Below are positions 5,839 to 11,602 of a stretch of DNA of 11,602 nt, one piece after another. The stretch is taken from assembly GCA_034664085.1 (NCBI GenBank), contig JAXDII010000051.1:1-11602 (forward strand), in the 5' to 3' direction. Below the pieces are notes generated by a model that saw only the letters and a program-made list of their open reading frames with translations, was not told the origin of the DNA and searched no databases. Numbering within the stretch: position 1 is the stretch's first letter; each line of letters opens with the position of its first letter. The DNA is from JACVRW01 sp034664085. GTDB taxonomy: Bacteria; Actinomycetota; Thermoleophilia; Solirubrobacterales; Thermoleophilaceae. The translations under genes and the position numbers were made by a program.

Positions 5839-7295
5839 GCGCACCCGAGACCCGCACCTCCATCGTCTGGGACTACGCGCCGGCCCCCGAGTCGCCCGAC
5901 CACGTGCGGCTGCGCGACAGCTACGGCCTCTTCATCGACGGCGACTTCCGCGACCCCTCCGACGGCGCGCGCGTGCCCACGATCAACCCGGCCACGGAGG
6001 AGCCCGTGGCCGAGGTCGCCTTCGCCGGCCCCGCGGACGTGCGCCGCGCCGTCGAGGCCGGCCGCCGCGCGCAGCCGGGCTGGGCCGCGCTGTCCGGGCT
6101 CGAGCGGGGCAAGTACCTGTTCCGCATCGCGCGCCTGGTCCAGGAGCGCGCCCGCGAGCTGGCGATCGTCGAGTCGATGGACGGCGGCAAGCCGGTGCGC
6201 GAGTCGCGCGACGTGGACGTTCCGCTGGCCGCCGCGCACTTCTTCCACTACGCCGGGTGGGCGGACAAGCTCTCCTACGGCATCGGCGGCCGCTCCGCCG
6301 AGCCGCTCGGCGTGGCCGCGCAGATCGTGCCCTGGAACTTCCCGCTGCTGATGGCGGCGTGGAAGCTGGCGCCCGCGCTCGCCTGCGGCAACACCGCCGT
6401 GCTGAAGCCGGCCGAGACCACCCCGCTGACCGCGCTGCTGCTCGCCGAGATCCTCCAGGAGGCGGAGCTGCCGCCGGGCGTCGTGGGGATCGTGCCGGGC
6501 GACGGCGCGGCGGGCGCGGCGCTGGTGCGCGAGCCGGACATCGACAAGGTCGCCTTCACCGGCTCGACCGCCGTCGGCAAGGACATCCAGGCGGCGCTCG
6601 CGGGGCGCGGCGTGTCGCTCACGCTCGAGCTGGGCGGCAAGTCGGCCAACATCGTGTTCGAGGACGCCGCGCTCGACCAAGCCGTCGAGGGGATCGTCAA
6701 CGGCATCTTCTTCAACCAGGGCCACGTCTGCTGCGCAGGCTCACGGCTGCTGATCCAGGAGAGCGTGGCCGACGTCGTGATCGGCAAGCTCTGGGAGCGC
6801 ATGGGGCGCCTGCGCGTGGGCGACCCGCTCGACAAGAACACCGACGTGGGCGCGATCAACTCGCGCGAGCAGCTCGAGCGCATCCGCTCGCTGGTCGCTG
6901 CCGGGGAGGACGAGGGAGCGCTGCGCCGGTCGGTGACCTGCGAGCTGCCCGAGCGCGGCTGGTGGTTCGCGCCGACGCTGTTCACGGACGTGGCCCCGGC
7001 GCACCGGATCGCGGTCGAGGAGATCTTCGGGCCGGTCGTATCGGTGATGACGTTCCGCACCCAGGCGGAGGCGATCGAGAAGGCCAACAACTCCACCTAC
7101 GGACTGGCCGCCGGCATCTGGACGGACAAGGGCGCCAAGGCGTTCGAGGTGGCGAGCGCCCTGCAGGCCGGTGTTGTCTGGCAGAACACCTACAACCACT
7201 TCGATCCGACCGCCGCCTTCGGCGGCTACAAGGAGAGCGGCTTCGGCCGCGAGGGCGGCCCCGCAGGCCTGCGCCCGTACCTGCGCGTGTCATGA
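5835..7295 (+). CDS. NAD(P)-dependent aldehyde dehydrogenase, probably acetaldehyde-oxidising
   Basis: This is a full-length ALDH of 486 residues. Motifs in order: VPWNFP (165-170, oxyanion asparagine N168), LKPAE (190-194, cofactor lysine K191), FTGSTAVG (241-248, cofactor loop), LELGGKS (264-270, general base E265), the nucleophile region NQGHVCCAGSR (294-304, catalytic cysteine C299), and EEIFGPV (395-401, ribose-binding glutamate E396). The histidine in GH replaces the usual glutamine of GQxC. The family oxidises aldehydes to acids; exact specificity is not readable from sequence. Sitting directly after deoC with a 4-nt ATGA overlap, it most likely converts the acetaldehyde from deoxyribose 5-phosphate to acetate. 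Its own stop overlaps the start of a shortened paralogue, again as ATGA, so all three genes are probably coupled. Confidence 0.92.
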   Translation: MSAPETRTSIVWDYAPAPESPDHVRLRDSYGLFIDGDFRDPSDGARVPTINPATEEPVAEVAFAGPADVRRAVEAGRRAQPGWAALSGLERGKYLFRIARLVQERARELAIVESMDGGKPVRESRDVDVPLAAAHFFHYAGWADKLSYGIGGRSAEPLGVAAQIVPWNFPLLMAAWKLAPALACGNTAVLKPAETTPLTALLLAEILQEAELPPGVVGIVPGDGAAGAALVREPDIDKVAFTGSTAVGKDIQAALAGRGVSLTLELGGKSANIVFEDAALDQAVEGIVNGIFFNQGHVCCAGSRLLIQESVADVVIGKLWERMGRLRVGDPLDKNTDVGAINSREQLERIRSLVAAGEDEGALRRSVTCELPERGWWFAPTLFTDVAPAHRIAVEEIFGPVVSVMTFRTQAEAIEKANNSTYGLAAGIWTDKGAKAFEVASALQAGVVWQNTYNHFDPTAAFGGYKESGFGREGGPAGLRPYLRVS

Positions 7296-8104
7296 GCCGG
7301 CTCGCCGTCCCCAAGACCTACAAGCTCTACGTGGGCGGGGCGTTCGTGCGCTCGGAGTCGGGCCGCTACGACCGCCACGGGGACCGCAACGTGCCGCGCG
7401 CCTCGCGCAAGGACGTGCGCGACGCGGTCAAGGCCGCGCGCGCGGCGGCGGGACCGTGGGCGGCCCGCACGGCCTACAACCGCGGGCAGATCCTCTACCG
7501 GGCCGCGGAGGCGCTCGAGTCCCGGGCTGCCGATCTCGCGGTGGAGCGCTCCGAGGTCGAGGCGTCGATCGACGTGCTGGTGCACTACGCCGGCTGGACG
7601 GACAAGCTCGCGCCCGTGCTGGGCGGCGTGAACCCGGTGGCCGCGCCGTTTCTGTCGTTCTCGCTGCCGGAGCCGACCGGCGTGGTGGGCGTGGTCGCGC
7701 CCGATGCGCCGCCGCTGCTCGGCCTGGTCGCCGAGCTCGCCCCGGCCCTGGCGGCCGGCAACACCGCCGTCGCGATCCTCTCCGAGGCCGAGCCGCTCGC
7801 CGGCCTCGACTTCGGCGAGGTGCTGGGCGTCTCGGACGTCCCCGGCGGCGTGGTCAACCTGCTTTCGGGCCGGCGCGGCGAGCTGACGGAGGCCTTGGCC
7901 GGCCACCCCGGCGTGGGCGCCGTCTCAGACGCCGGCGGCGACTCGGCCCTGGCCGCCGACATCGACCGCCTGGCCGCGGAGAGCGTCACCCGAGTGCGTC
8001 ACGCCGAGCCCACCGCCTCGTACGAGGCCGCCGTCGCCGACGCCCTCTCGCGGCTCGAGGCCGTCACAGAGCTGAAGACCGCCTGGCACCCCGTCGGCGC
8101 CTAG
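7292..8104 (+). CDS. Shortened aldehyde dehydrogenase-like protein lacking catalytic residues (probable pseudoenzyme)
   Basis: The 270-residue protein is related to the N-terminal half of ALDH. The opening KLYVGGAFVRSESG (11-24), the segment HYAGWTDKL (98-106, nearly identical to HYAGWADKL in the upstream enzyme), PTGVVGVVAP (128-137) and LAPALAAGNTAV (149-160) all align. The catalytic WNFP is replaced by PDAPP (137-141), the KPAE lysine by LSEAE (163-167), and the GSTxVG loop, ELGG glutamate, nucleophilic cysteine and EIFGP motif are absent. The end (TELKTAWHP) is not the usual ALDH tail. The frame is open, starts at an ATGA overlap, and has the same base composition as its neighbours, so it looks like a maintained protein and not a fresh truncation. 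A structural or regulatory partner of the full enzyme is my inference. Confidence 0.8.
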   Translation: MSRLAVPKTYKLYVGGAFVRSESGRYDRHGDRNVPRASRKDVRDAVKAARAAAGPWAARTAYNRGQILYRAAEALESRAADLAVERSEVEASIDVLVHYAGWTDKLAPVLGGVNPVAAPFLSFSLPEPTGVVGVVAPDAPPLLGLVAELAPALAAGNTAVAILSEAEPLAGLDFGEVLGVSDVPGGVVNLLSGRRGELTEALAGHPGVGAVSDAGGDSALAADIDRLAAESVTRVRHAEPTASYEAAVADALSRLEAVTELKTAWHPVGA

Positions 8105-8111
8105 GCCCTAG

Positions 8112-8163
8112 GGGGGTTGGTCGCTTTATGGGTTGATCTCGACCCAAAAGGCGACCAACCCCC
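8112..8163. terminator. Bidirectional hairpin terminator between convergent operons
   Basis: GGGGGTTGGTCGC (8112-8124) pairs perfectly with GCGACCAACCCCC (8151-8163). Allowing bulges at A8128 and G8150, TTT/AAA and then TGGGT/ACCCA extend the stem to a loop of about 6-8 nt. It occupies most of the 79-nt gap between the converging genes ending at 8104 and 8184. There is no U tract after the stem, which is common for actinobacterial terminators. Confidence 0.8.
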
Positions 8164-8183
8164 GCAGGCCCGCGCCGCGGGCG

Positions 8184-9899
8184 CTAGTCGAGCGCGCCCT
8201 CCAGCCGCAGGATGCGCCGCAGGATCGCCAGTGACGAGGCGTAGGTCGAGTCCATCCCGTAGTAGCTGAGGCCACGGGCGCCCAGCGTGCGGGCCTGGGT
8301 GTAGGGCGTGTCGGAGGCGTAGTGGATGATCCCGAAGTCGATCGGCAGCTTCGAGAAGTTGACGGCCTCGTTGACGGGGTGGCGGTCGGCGTCGGCGATC
8401 TCATACAGGGCGTTGCAGTACGGCCCGGCCTCCATCTCCACCACCGTGAACGCCTCGCGGTAGTAGAAGTCGAGGTAGGCGCGGTTCTGCAGGAACGTGC
8501 TCTTCACGGTCACGGCACGCTGGTTGTCGAGGCCGCTGCCGAAGCGCAGGTCGCCGGCCAGGTCGTCCACGCCGAACGCGTTGTCGAGCCAGTAGGTCGA
8601 CCCGGAGTGCTCGTCGTGGACGACGCTCGAGAGCATCACGTCCCCCACGTCGGCGTTGAGCGTCGCCGCCTTGCCGAGCACGTACACGCCGCGCAGCGCG
8701 GCGCTGTCCACGGCGACCTCGCGCAGGATGTTGTAGGCCGCCACGCCGAGCGGATAGTCGATGTTGACCACCACGGCGTCGCTCTCGGCGAGCGCCTCGG
8801 CGTCCACCTGGCCCAGGCGCGAATCGAGCCGCTCCGGGTGCAGCTTGGCGAGCGGGATGATCTGCGCCGGCACCCGCAGCGCCGTCTTGCTCGGGAGGTG
8901 CGACACGCCGCTCTCCTGCTCGGAGCGCCGCCGGGCCGCGCGGCCCTCAGCCCCGTGCGAGTCGAAGTAGAGGCGGGCCACGAAGTAGAGGAAGTTCTCC
9001 CAGGAGCCCTCGGCGCGGCCCTCCCGGAAGGCGGCAAGCTCCTCGCGCAGGATGTCGCCCTCGGGCAGCGAGTCGACGAACTGCACGAGCGAGGCCTCGC
9101 GCTCCAGCGCGACGCCGGTCGCGATGTTGACGAGGCTGTGCGTGTTCGAGCTGACCAGGTACATGGGGCTGTTGGTGAGGCCCTGGTCCGACAGCCGCTC
9201 GTGCACCGGCTGCCACCAGCGGCGCGTCATCCGCGCGTAGCCGACCTGGGTGCCACCCAGCATCCGCACGCGCAGGTTCATGCGGCGCTCGGCGACCAGG
9301 CGCATGCGCTCGTCGAAGCGGTCGCCCCAGGCCGCGCGCAGCCGCACCCAGTCGTCGGGGGAGCCGCCCAGCGCCTGGGCGTACTCCTCCGGCGTGGGCG
9401 CGTGCTCGGGCGGCCAGCCGGCCGCGCGTTGGCGCACGCGGATCTTGTTCCACTCGATCTGGAACGCGACCAGCGTGGGGATCAGGTCGTCCACGTCGGA
9501 CGCGCTCGCCAGCAGCACGGCGTGCGTTCCGGAGCCGCTGTCGTGCCAGCGCCGCCGGCGGGCCGGCGCGTCGGCCTCGTCCCACTCCTCGATCTCGATC
9601 CCGCTGCGGGCGAAGACCTCGGCCTCCTGGCCCATCACCACGAGCTCGGCCCCCGCGATGGCGTCGGGCAGCCGCCGGATCGCGTAGATGAACGCGCCCA
9701 GGTCGGGCTCGTCGCTGCCCGCCAGCGGGTGGAGGCTCGAGCCCATCGCCCGGTGCGACGACTCGAGCACCCTCAGCGCCGTCTCGCCGCTCGATCGCAG
9801 CAGCGTGTTGTAGGTGCGCTGGTAGAGCTCGACCTCGTCGCTGAGGCGCCCCGTGTGCTCGTCTGTGGGGCTGGCCAGGATAAGCCTGGATACGACCAA
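8184..9899 (-). CDS. 571-residue protein with a C-terminal nucleoside phosphorylase-like (NP-I) domain; function unknown
   Basis: I do not recognise a characterised family. Residues about 370-571 follow the NP-I order of E. coli PNP: a strand and glycine turn (VVVNIDYPLG, 376-385), then YVLGKAATLNADVGDVML (406-423) where PNP has RVGSCGAV...RDVVIG, then VVEMEAGPY (486-494) matching the ribose-binding VEMEAAGIY, with M489 and E490, then HYASDTPYT (526-534), where D530 matches the purine-side catalytic aspartate D204. The phosphate-site arginine (PNP R87) aligns with V407, and the next site carries K410. The first 340 residues, with MYLVSSNTHSLVNIATG (246-262), form an extra domain I cannot assign; no membrane segments are seen. 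The start is TTG at 9899, placed 7 nt after AAGGAG. It directly follows nucleoside-type permeases. AMP nucleosidase has a similar two-domain plan and is one alternative. Confidence 0.6.
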   Translation of the reverse strand: MVVSRLILASPTDEHTGRLSDEVELYQRTYNTLLRSSGETALRVLESSHRAMGSSLHPLAGSDEPDLGAFIYAIRRLPDAIAGAELVVMGQEAEVFARSGIEIEEWDEADAPARRRRWHDSGSGTHAVLLASASDVDDLIPTLVAFQIEWNKIRVRQRAAGWPPEHAPTPEEYAQALGGSPDDWVRLRAAWGDRFDERMRLVAERRMNLRVRMLGGTQVGYARMTRRWWQPVHERLSDQGLTNSPMYLVSSNTHSLVNIATGVALEREASLVQFVDSLPEGDILREELAAFREGRAEGSWENFLYFVARLYFDSHGAEGRAARRRSEQESGVSHLPSKTALRVPAQIIPLAKLHPERLDSRLGQVDAEALAESDAVVVNIDYPLGVAAYNILREVAVDSAALRGVYVLGKAATLNADVGDVMLSSVVHDEHSGSTYWLDNAFGVDDLAGDLRFGSGLDNQRAVTVKSTFLQNRAYLDFYYREAFTVVEMEAGPYCNALYEIADADRHPVNEAVNFSKLPIDFGIIHYASDTPYTQARTLGARGLSYYGMDSTYASSLAILRRILRLEGALD

Positions 9900-9903
9900 G
9901 GAA

Positions 9904-11103
9904 CTACTCCTTCACGTACGGCACGCCGATTGCGGCGGGCGGTCGGGAACGGCCGATGACGCCGGCCACCACGACCAGTGTCAAGACATATGGCAATGCT
10001 TGGAATAGCACGGCCGTCGATTCGGAAAAGGCCGGCAGGCGCTGTGCGAGTGCGGTCGAGAAGCCGAACAGGAGCGCGCCGGCGAGCGCGCCGAACGGCC
10101 GCCAGCTGCCGAAGATCACCGCCGCTAGCGCGATGAAGCCGCGGCCGGCGGTCATCTGCTCGTTGAACGAGCCGAGCAGGCCGGTCGACAGGTACACGCC
10201 GCCGACGGCCGCCAGCGCGCCGGACGCGGTCACGGCGAGGTAGCGCGTTCGCAGCACGGGCAGACCCAGGCTGTCGGCGGCCCGCGGCTTCTCGCCCACG
10301 GAGCGCAACCGCAGGCCCCCGCGCGTGCGGAACAGGAACACACTGAGGATCGGCACCAGGAGCAGCGCGGCCCAGGTGAGCAGGTTCATGTGGCCGATCG
10401 CGTCTCCGATGAAGGGGATGTTCTCGATCAGCGGCAGCGTCACGGTCGGCACCCGCGAGATGTCGGAGGGCGTGCCCTGGTCGCCGTAGTGGTAGATGAA
10501 TACGTACCCCGTGATGCCGATCGCGAGGATGTTGATCCCGGTGCCGCTCACCACCTGGTCGGCCCGCAGGCGGATCGAGACGAACGCGTGAAGCAGGCCC
10601 ATCAGCGCGCCCGCGGCGATCCCGACGGCGATTCCGAGGAACCACGAACCGAACAGGTCGGCGCCGAAGATCCCGAAGAACGCGCCCATCAGCATCATGC
10701 CCTCGAGGCCGATGTTGATGACGCCGCTGCGCTCGGAGAGAATGCCGCCCATCGCGCCGAAGATCAGGGGCGTGGCGAAGCGCAGCATGCCGGCGGTCAG
10801 GGCCGACCACACGAAGACCCGGTCGAGATTTCCCTCGCCGGACTTCACGGCGATCACCGCGAGCAGCGCTCCCAGCACGGCCATCCCGACCGCGATCCAG
10901 CCGAGCCGTCGGTCGCCCTGGCGGGTGGCGTAATAGCCGGCGGCGACGCCGACCGCGGCAAGCACGACCGAGACGGCCGGCGTGCGGATCAGCAGCGGAG
11001 GCAGCGCGATCCACGCCGCCAGCACGCCGAGCGCGATGCCGGCCCAGCCGGCCGTGCGTCCGGAGATGCTCACACCCCTGCCTGCGGCCACCGACGTGCT
11101 CAC
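9904..11103 (-). CDS. ABC importer permease, nucleoside-type (BmpA/Nup-like system), second permease
   Basis: This is an integral membrane subunit of the ABC uptake family that includes the B. subtilis NupNOPQ guanosine importer. The family signature SERSGVINIGLEGMM is at residues 123-137, followed by many membrane segments, then RTRGGLRLRSVGEKPRAADS (264-283), which contains the cytoplasmic coupling region, and the typical GRGFIALAAVIFGSWRP. Family members usually reach the SERSG motif within about 30-40 residues. This protein has roughly 90 more at its N-terminus, apparently forming three additional hydrophobic segments (about 20-38, 43-58, 67-86). The start is GTG at 11103 with GGAGG 7 nt upstream. 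The GTG overlaps the stop of the preceding permease (GTGA). The substrate is inferred from family and neighbours; simple sugars cannot be excluded. The ATPase and lipoprotein genes are presumably beyond the right edge. Confidence 0.88.
   Translation of the reverse strand: MSTSVAAGRGVSISGRTAGWAGIALGVLAAWIALPPLLIRTPAVSVVLAAVGVAAGYYATRQGDRRLGWIAVGMAVLGALLAVIAVKSGEGNLDRVFVWSALTAGMLRFATPLIFGAMGGILSERSGVINIGLEGMMLMGAFFGIFGADLFGSWFLGIAVGIAAGALMGLLHAFVSIRLRADQVVSGTGINILAIGITGYVFIYHYGDQGTPSDISRVPTVTLPLIENIPFIGDAIGHMNLLTWAALLLVPILSVFLFRTRGGLRLRSVGEKPRAADSLGLPVLRTRYLAVTASGALAAVGGVYLSTGLLGSFNEQMTAGRGFIALAAVIFGSWRPFGALAGALLFGFSTALAQRLPAFSESTAVLFQALPYVLTLVVVAGVIGRSRPPAAIGVPYVKE
9907..9912 (-). promoter_or_regulatory. 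Ribosome binding site deciding the TTG start
   Basis: AAGGAG on the minus strand lies in the last codons of the upstream permease and ends 7 nt before the TTG at 9899. No ATG or GTG is correctly placed, so this site is the main evidence for the TTG start. Confidence 0.75.
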
Positions 11104-11602
11104 GGCTCAACCTCCGCGGCCGGCGGTGGGGCCGCGCGACCCCTGCGGAAGATGCCGCGGCCGCGGCTGATCAGCGCGAGCACGAGCACGTCGGCGCTCA
11201 CAATGAGGATGACGAGGCCCTGGATGATGAAGGTGAGGTTCCCGGCCAGCGACGGCTCGAAGATCGTGGGATCGAGGTTGCGCTGCGATGTCCCGCTGAT
11301 CAGCGCGCCGAACAGCAGAGCCGCCGCGAGCGTGCCGACCGCCGTGTTGCGCCCGAGCAGCGCGACGGCGATCCCGATGAAGCCGAAGTAGGCGATCTGG
11401 ATGTCGTTGGTCGCGACGCGGAACTGCCAGCCGAGCACGTCCATGGCGCCCGCCAGCCCGGCGAACAGGCCGCAGACCGCCATCACGAGGATGTAGTTCT
11501 TGCCCACGCTCATCCCGCTGTAGCGGGCGGCCTCGGGGTTGAAGCCCACGGCGCGCACCTCGTAGCCGATCGTCGAGCGGTTCAGCAGGAACCAGAACAC
11601 GA
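11100..11602 (-). CDS. ABC importer permease, nucleoside-type, first permease (C-terminal part, cut by window edge)
   Basis: Only the C-terminal half or so is present (about 167 codons), against roughly 340-370 residues for NupP-like permeases. The region RSTIGYEVRAVGFNPEAARY, followed by SGMSVGKN, is the cytoplasmic coupling segment of this permease family. After it come hydrophobic segments (ILVMAVCGLFAGLAGAMDVLG; FGFIGIAVALLG; LAAALLFGALISG; LTFIIQGLVILIVSADVLVLAL) and a basic, proline-rich cytoplasmic tail ending in PPPAAEVEP. It overlaps the second permease by 4 nt (GTGA). The two permeases would form a heterodimeric channel working with an ATPase and a substrate-binding lipoprotein encoded outside the window. 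The true start is not in the window; the ATG near 11600 is internal. Confidence 0.9.
   Translation of the reverse strand, partial: VFWFLLNRSTIGYEVRAVGFNPEAARYSGMSVGKNYILVMAVCGLFAGLAGAMDVLGWQFRVATNDIQIAYFGFIGIAVALLGRNTAVGTLAAALLFGALISGTSQRNLDPTIFEPSLAGNLTFIIQGLVILIVSADVLVLALISRGRGIFRRGRAAPPPAAEVEP
11111..11115 (-). promoter_or_regulatory. Ribosome binding site for the second permease
   Basis: GGAGG on the minus strand ends 7 nt before GTG 11103. The ribosome site lies inside the last codons of the first permease, indicating coupled but independently initiated translation. Confidence 0.7.

Noticed and set aside
8100..8112. Two CCTAGG copies 7 bp apart as a possible attachment or recombination site
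   Set aside because: Too short, no integrase or mobile gene nearby, and the second copy simply abuts the terminator stem.
8322..9959. Long plus-strand open frame (545 codons) opposite the 571-residue gene
   Set aside because: Antisense shadow in high-GC DNA: low-complexity H/R/V/E-rich translation with no motifs, whereas the minus strand has clear conserved motifs, a ribosome site and operon context.

Overview
The window is a densely coding, high-GC stretch with almost no intergenic DNA. GTG and TTG starts are common, gene ends overlap in ATGA/GTGA style, and two divergent gene pairs have -10-like hexamers only 6-9 nt before their start codons, as expected for leaderless transcripts. This fits an actinobacterium. 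I suspect the Thermoleophilia/Solirubrobacterales side of that phylum, but that is an impression and not a demonstrated placement. I saw no mobile element, tRNA, rRNA or CRISPR array.

Layout from left to right. (1) Positions 1-3063, minus strand: a small LOG-family nucleotide phosphoribohydrolase, guanine deaminase (guaD), hypoxanthine/guanine phosphoribosyltransferase (hpt) and the N-terminal third of FtsH, which is cut by the window edge. (2) Positions 3087-3758, plus strand: a TrpF-like TIM barrel that keeps the catalytic residues but has lost substrate-recognition residues. (3) Positions 3755-4906, minus strand: phosphopentomutase (deoB). (4) Positions 4951-8104, plus strand: human-type deoxyribose-phosphate aldolase (deoC), a full aldehyde dehydrogenase, and a shortened aldehyde dehydrogenase relative without catalytic residues, all overlapping by 4 nt. 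(5) Positions 8112-8163: a strong bidirectional hairpin terminator. (6) Positions 8184-11602, minus strand: two permeases of a nucleoside-type ABC importer (the first cut by the window edge), followed by a 571-residue protein whose C-terminal third reads as a nucleoside phosphorylase (NP-I) fold.

Together the genes read as a nucleoside import, salvage and catabolism locus. Nucleosides enter through the ABC importer, and a phosphorylase or nucleosidase would split them; the 571-residue protein is the only candidate inside the window. Deoxyribose-1-phosphate would go through DeoB to deoxyribose-5-phosphate, then through DeoC to glyceraldehyde-3-phosphate and acetaldehyde, and the aldehyde dehydrogenase would oxidise the acetaldehyde. 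Freed purines meet GuaD (guanine to xanthine) or Hpt (back to nucleotide), and the LOG protein could release bases from nucleoside monophosphates.

The most interesting items are the 571-residue phosphorylase-like protein, the catalytically dead aldehyde dehydrogenase partner, the TrpF paralogue, and two compact divergent promoter regions that each carry an inverted repeat.
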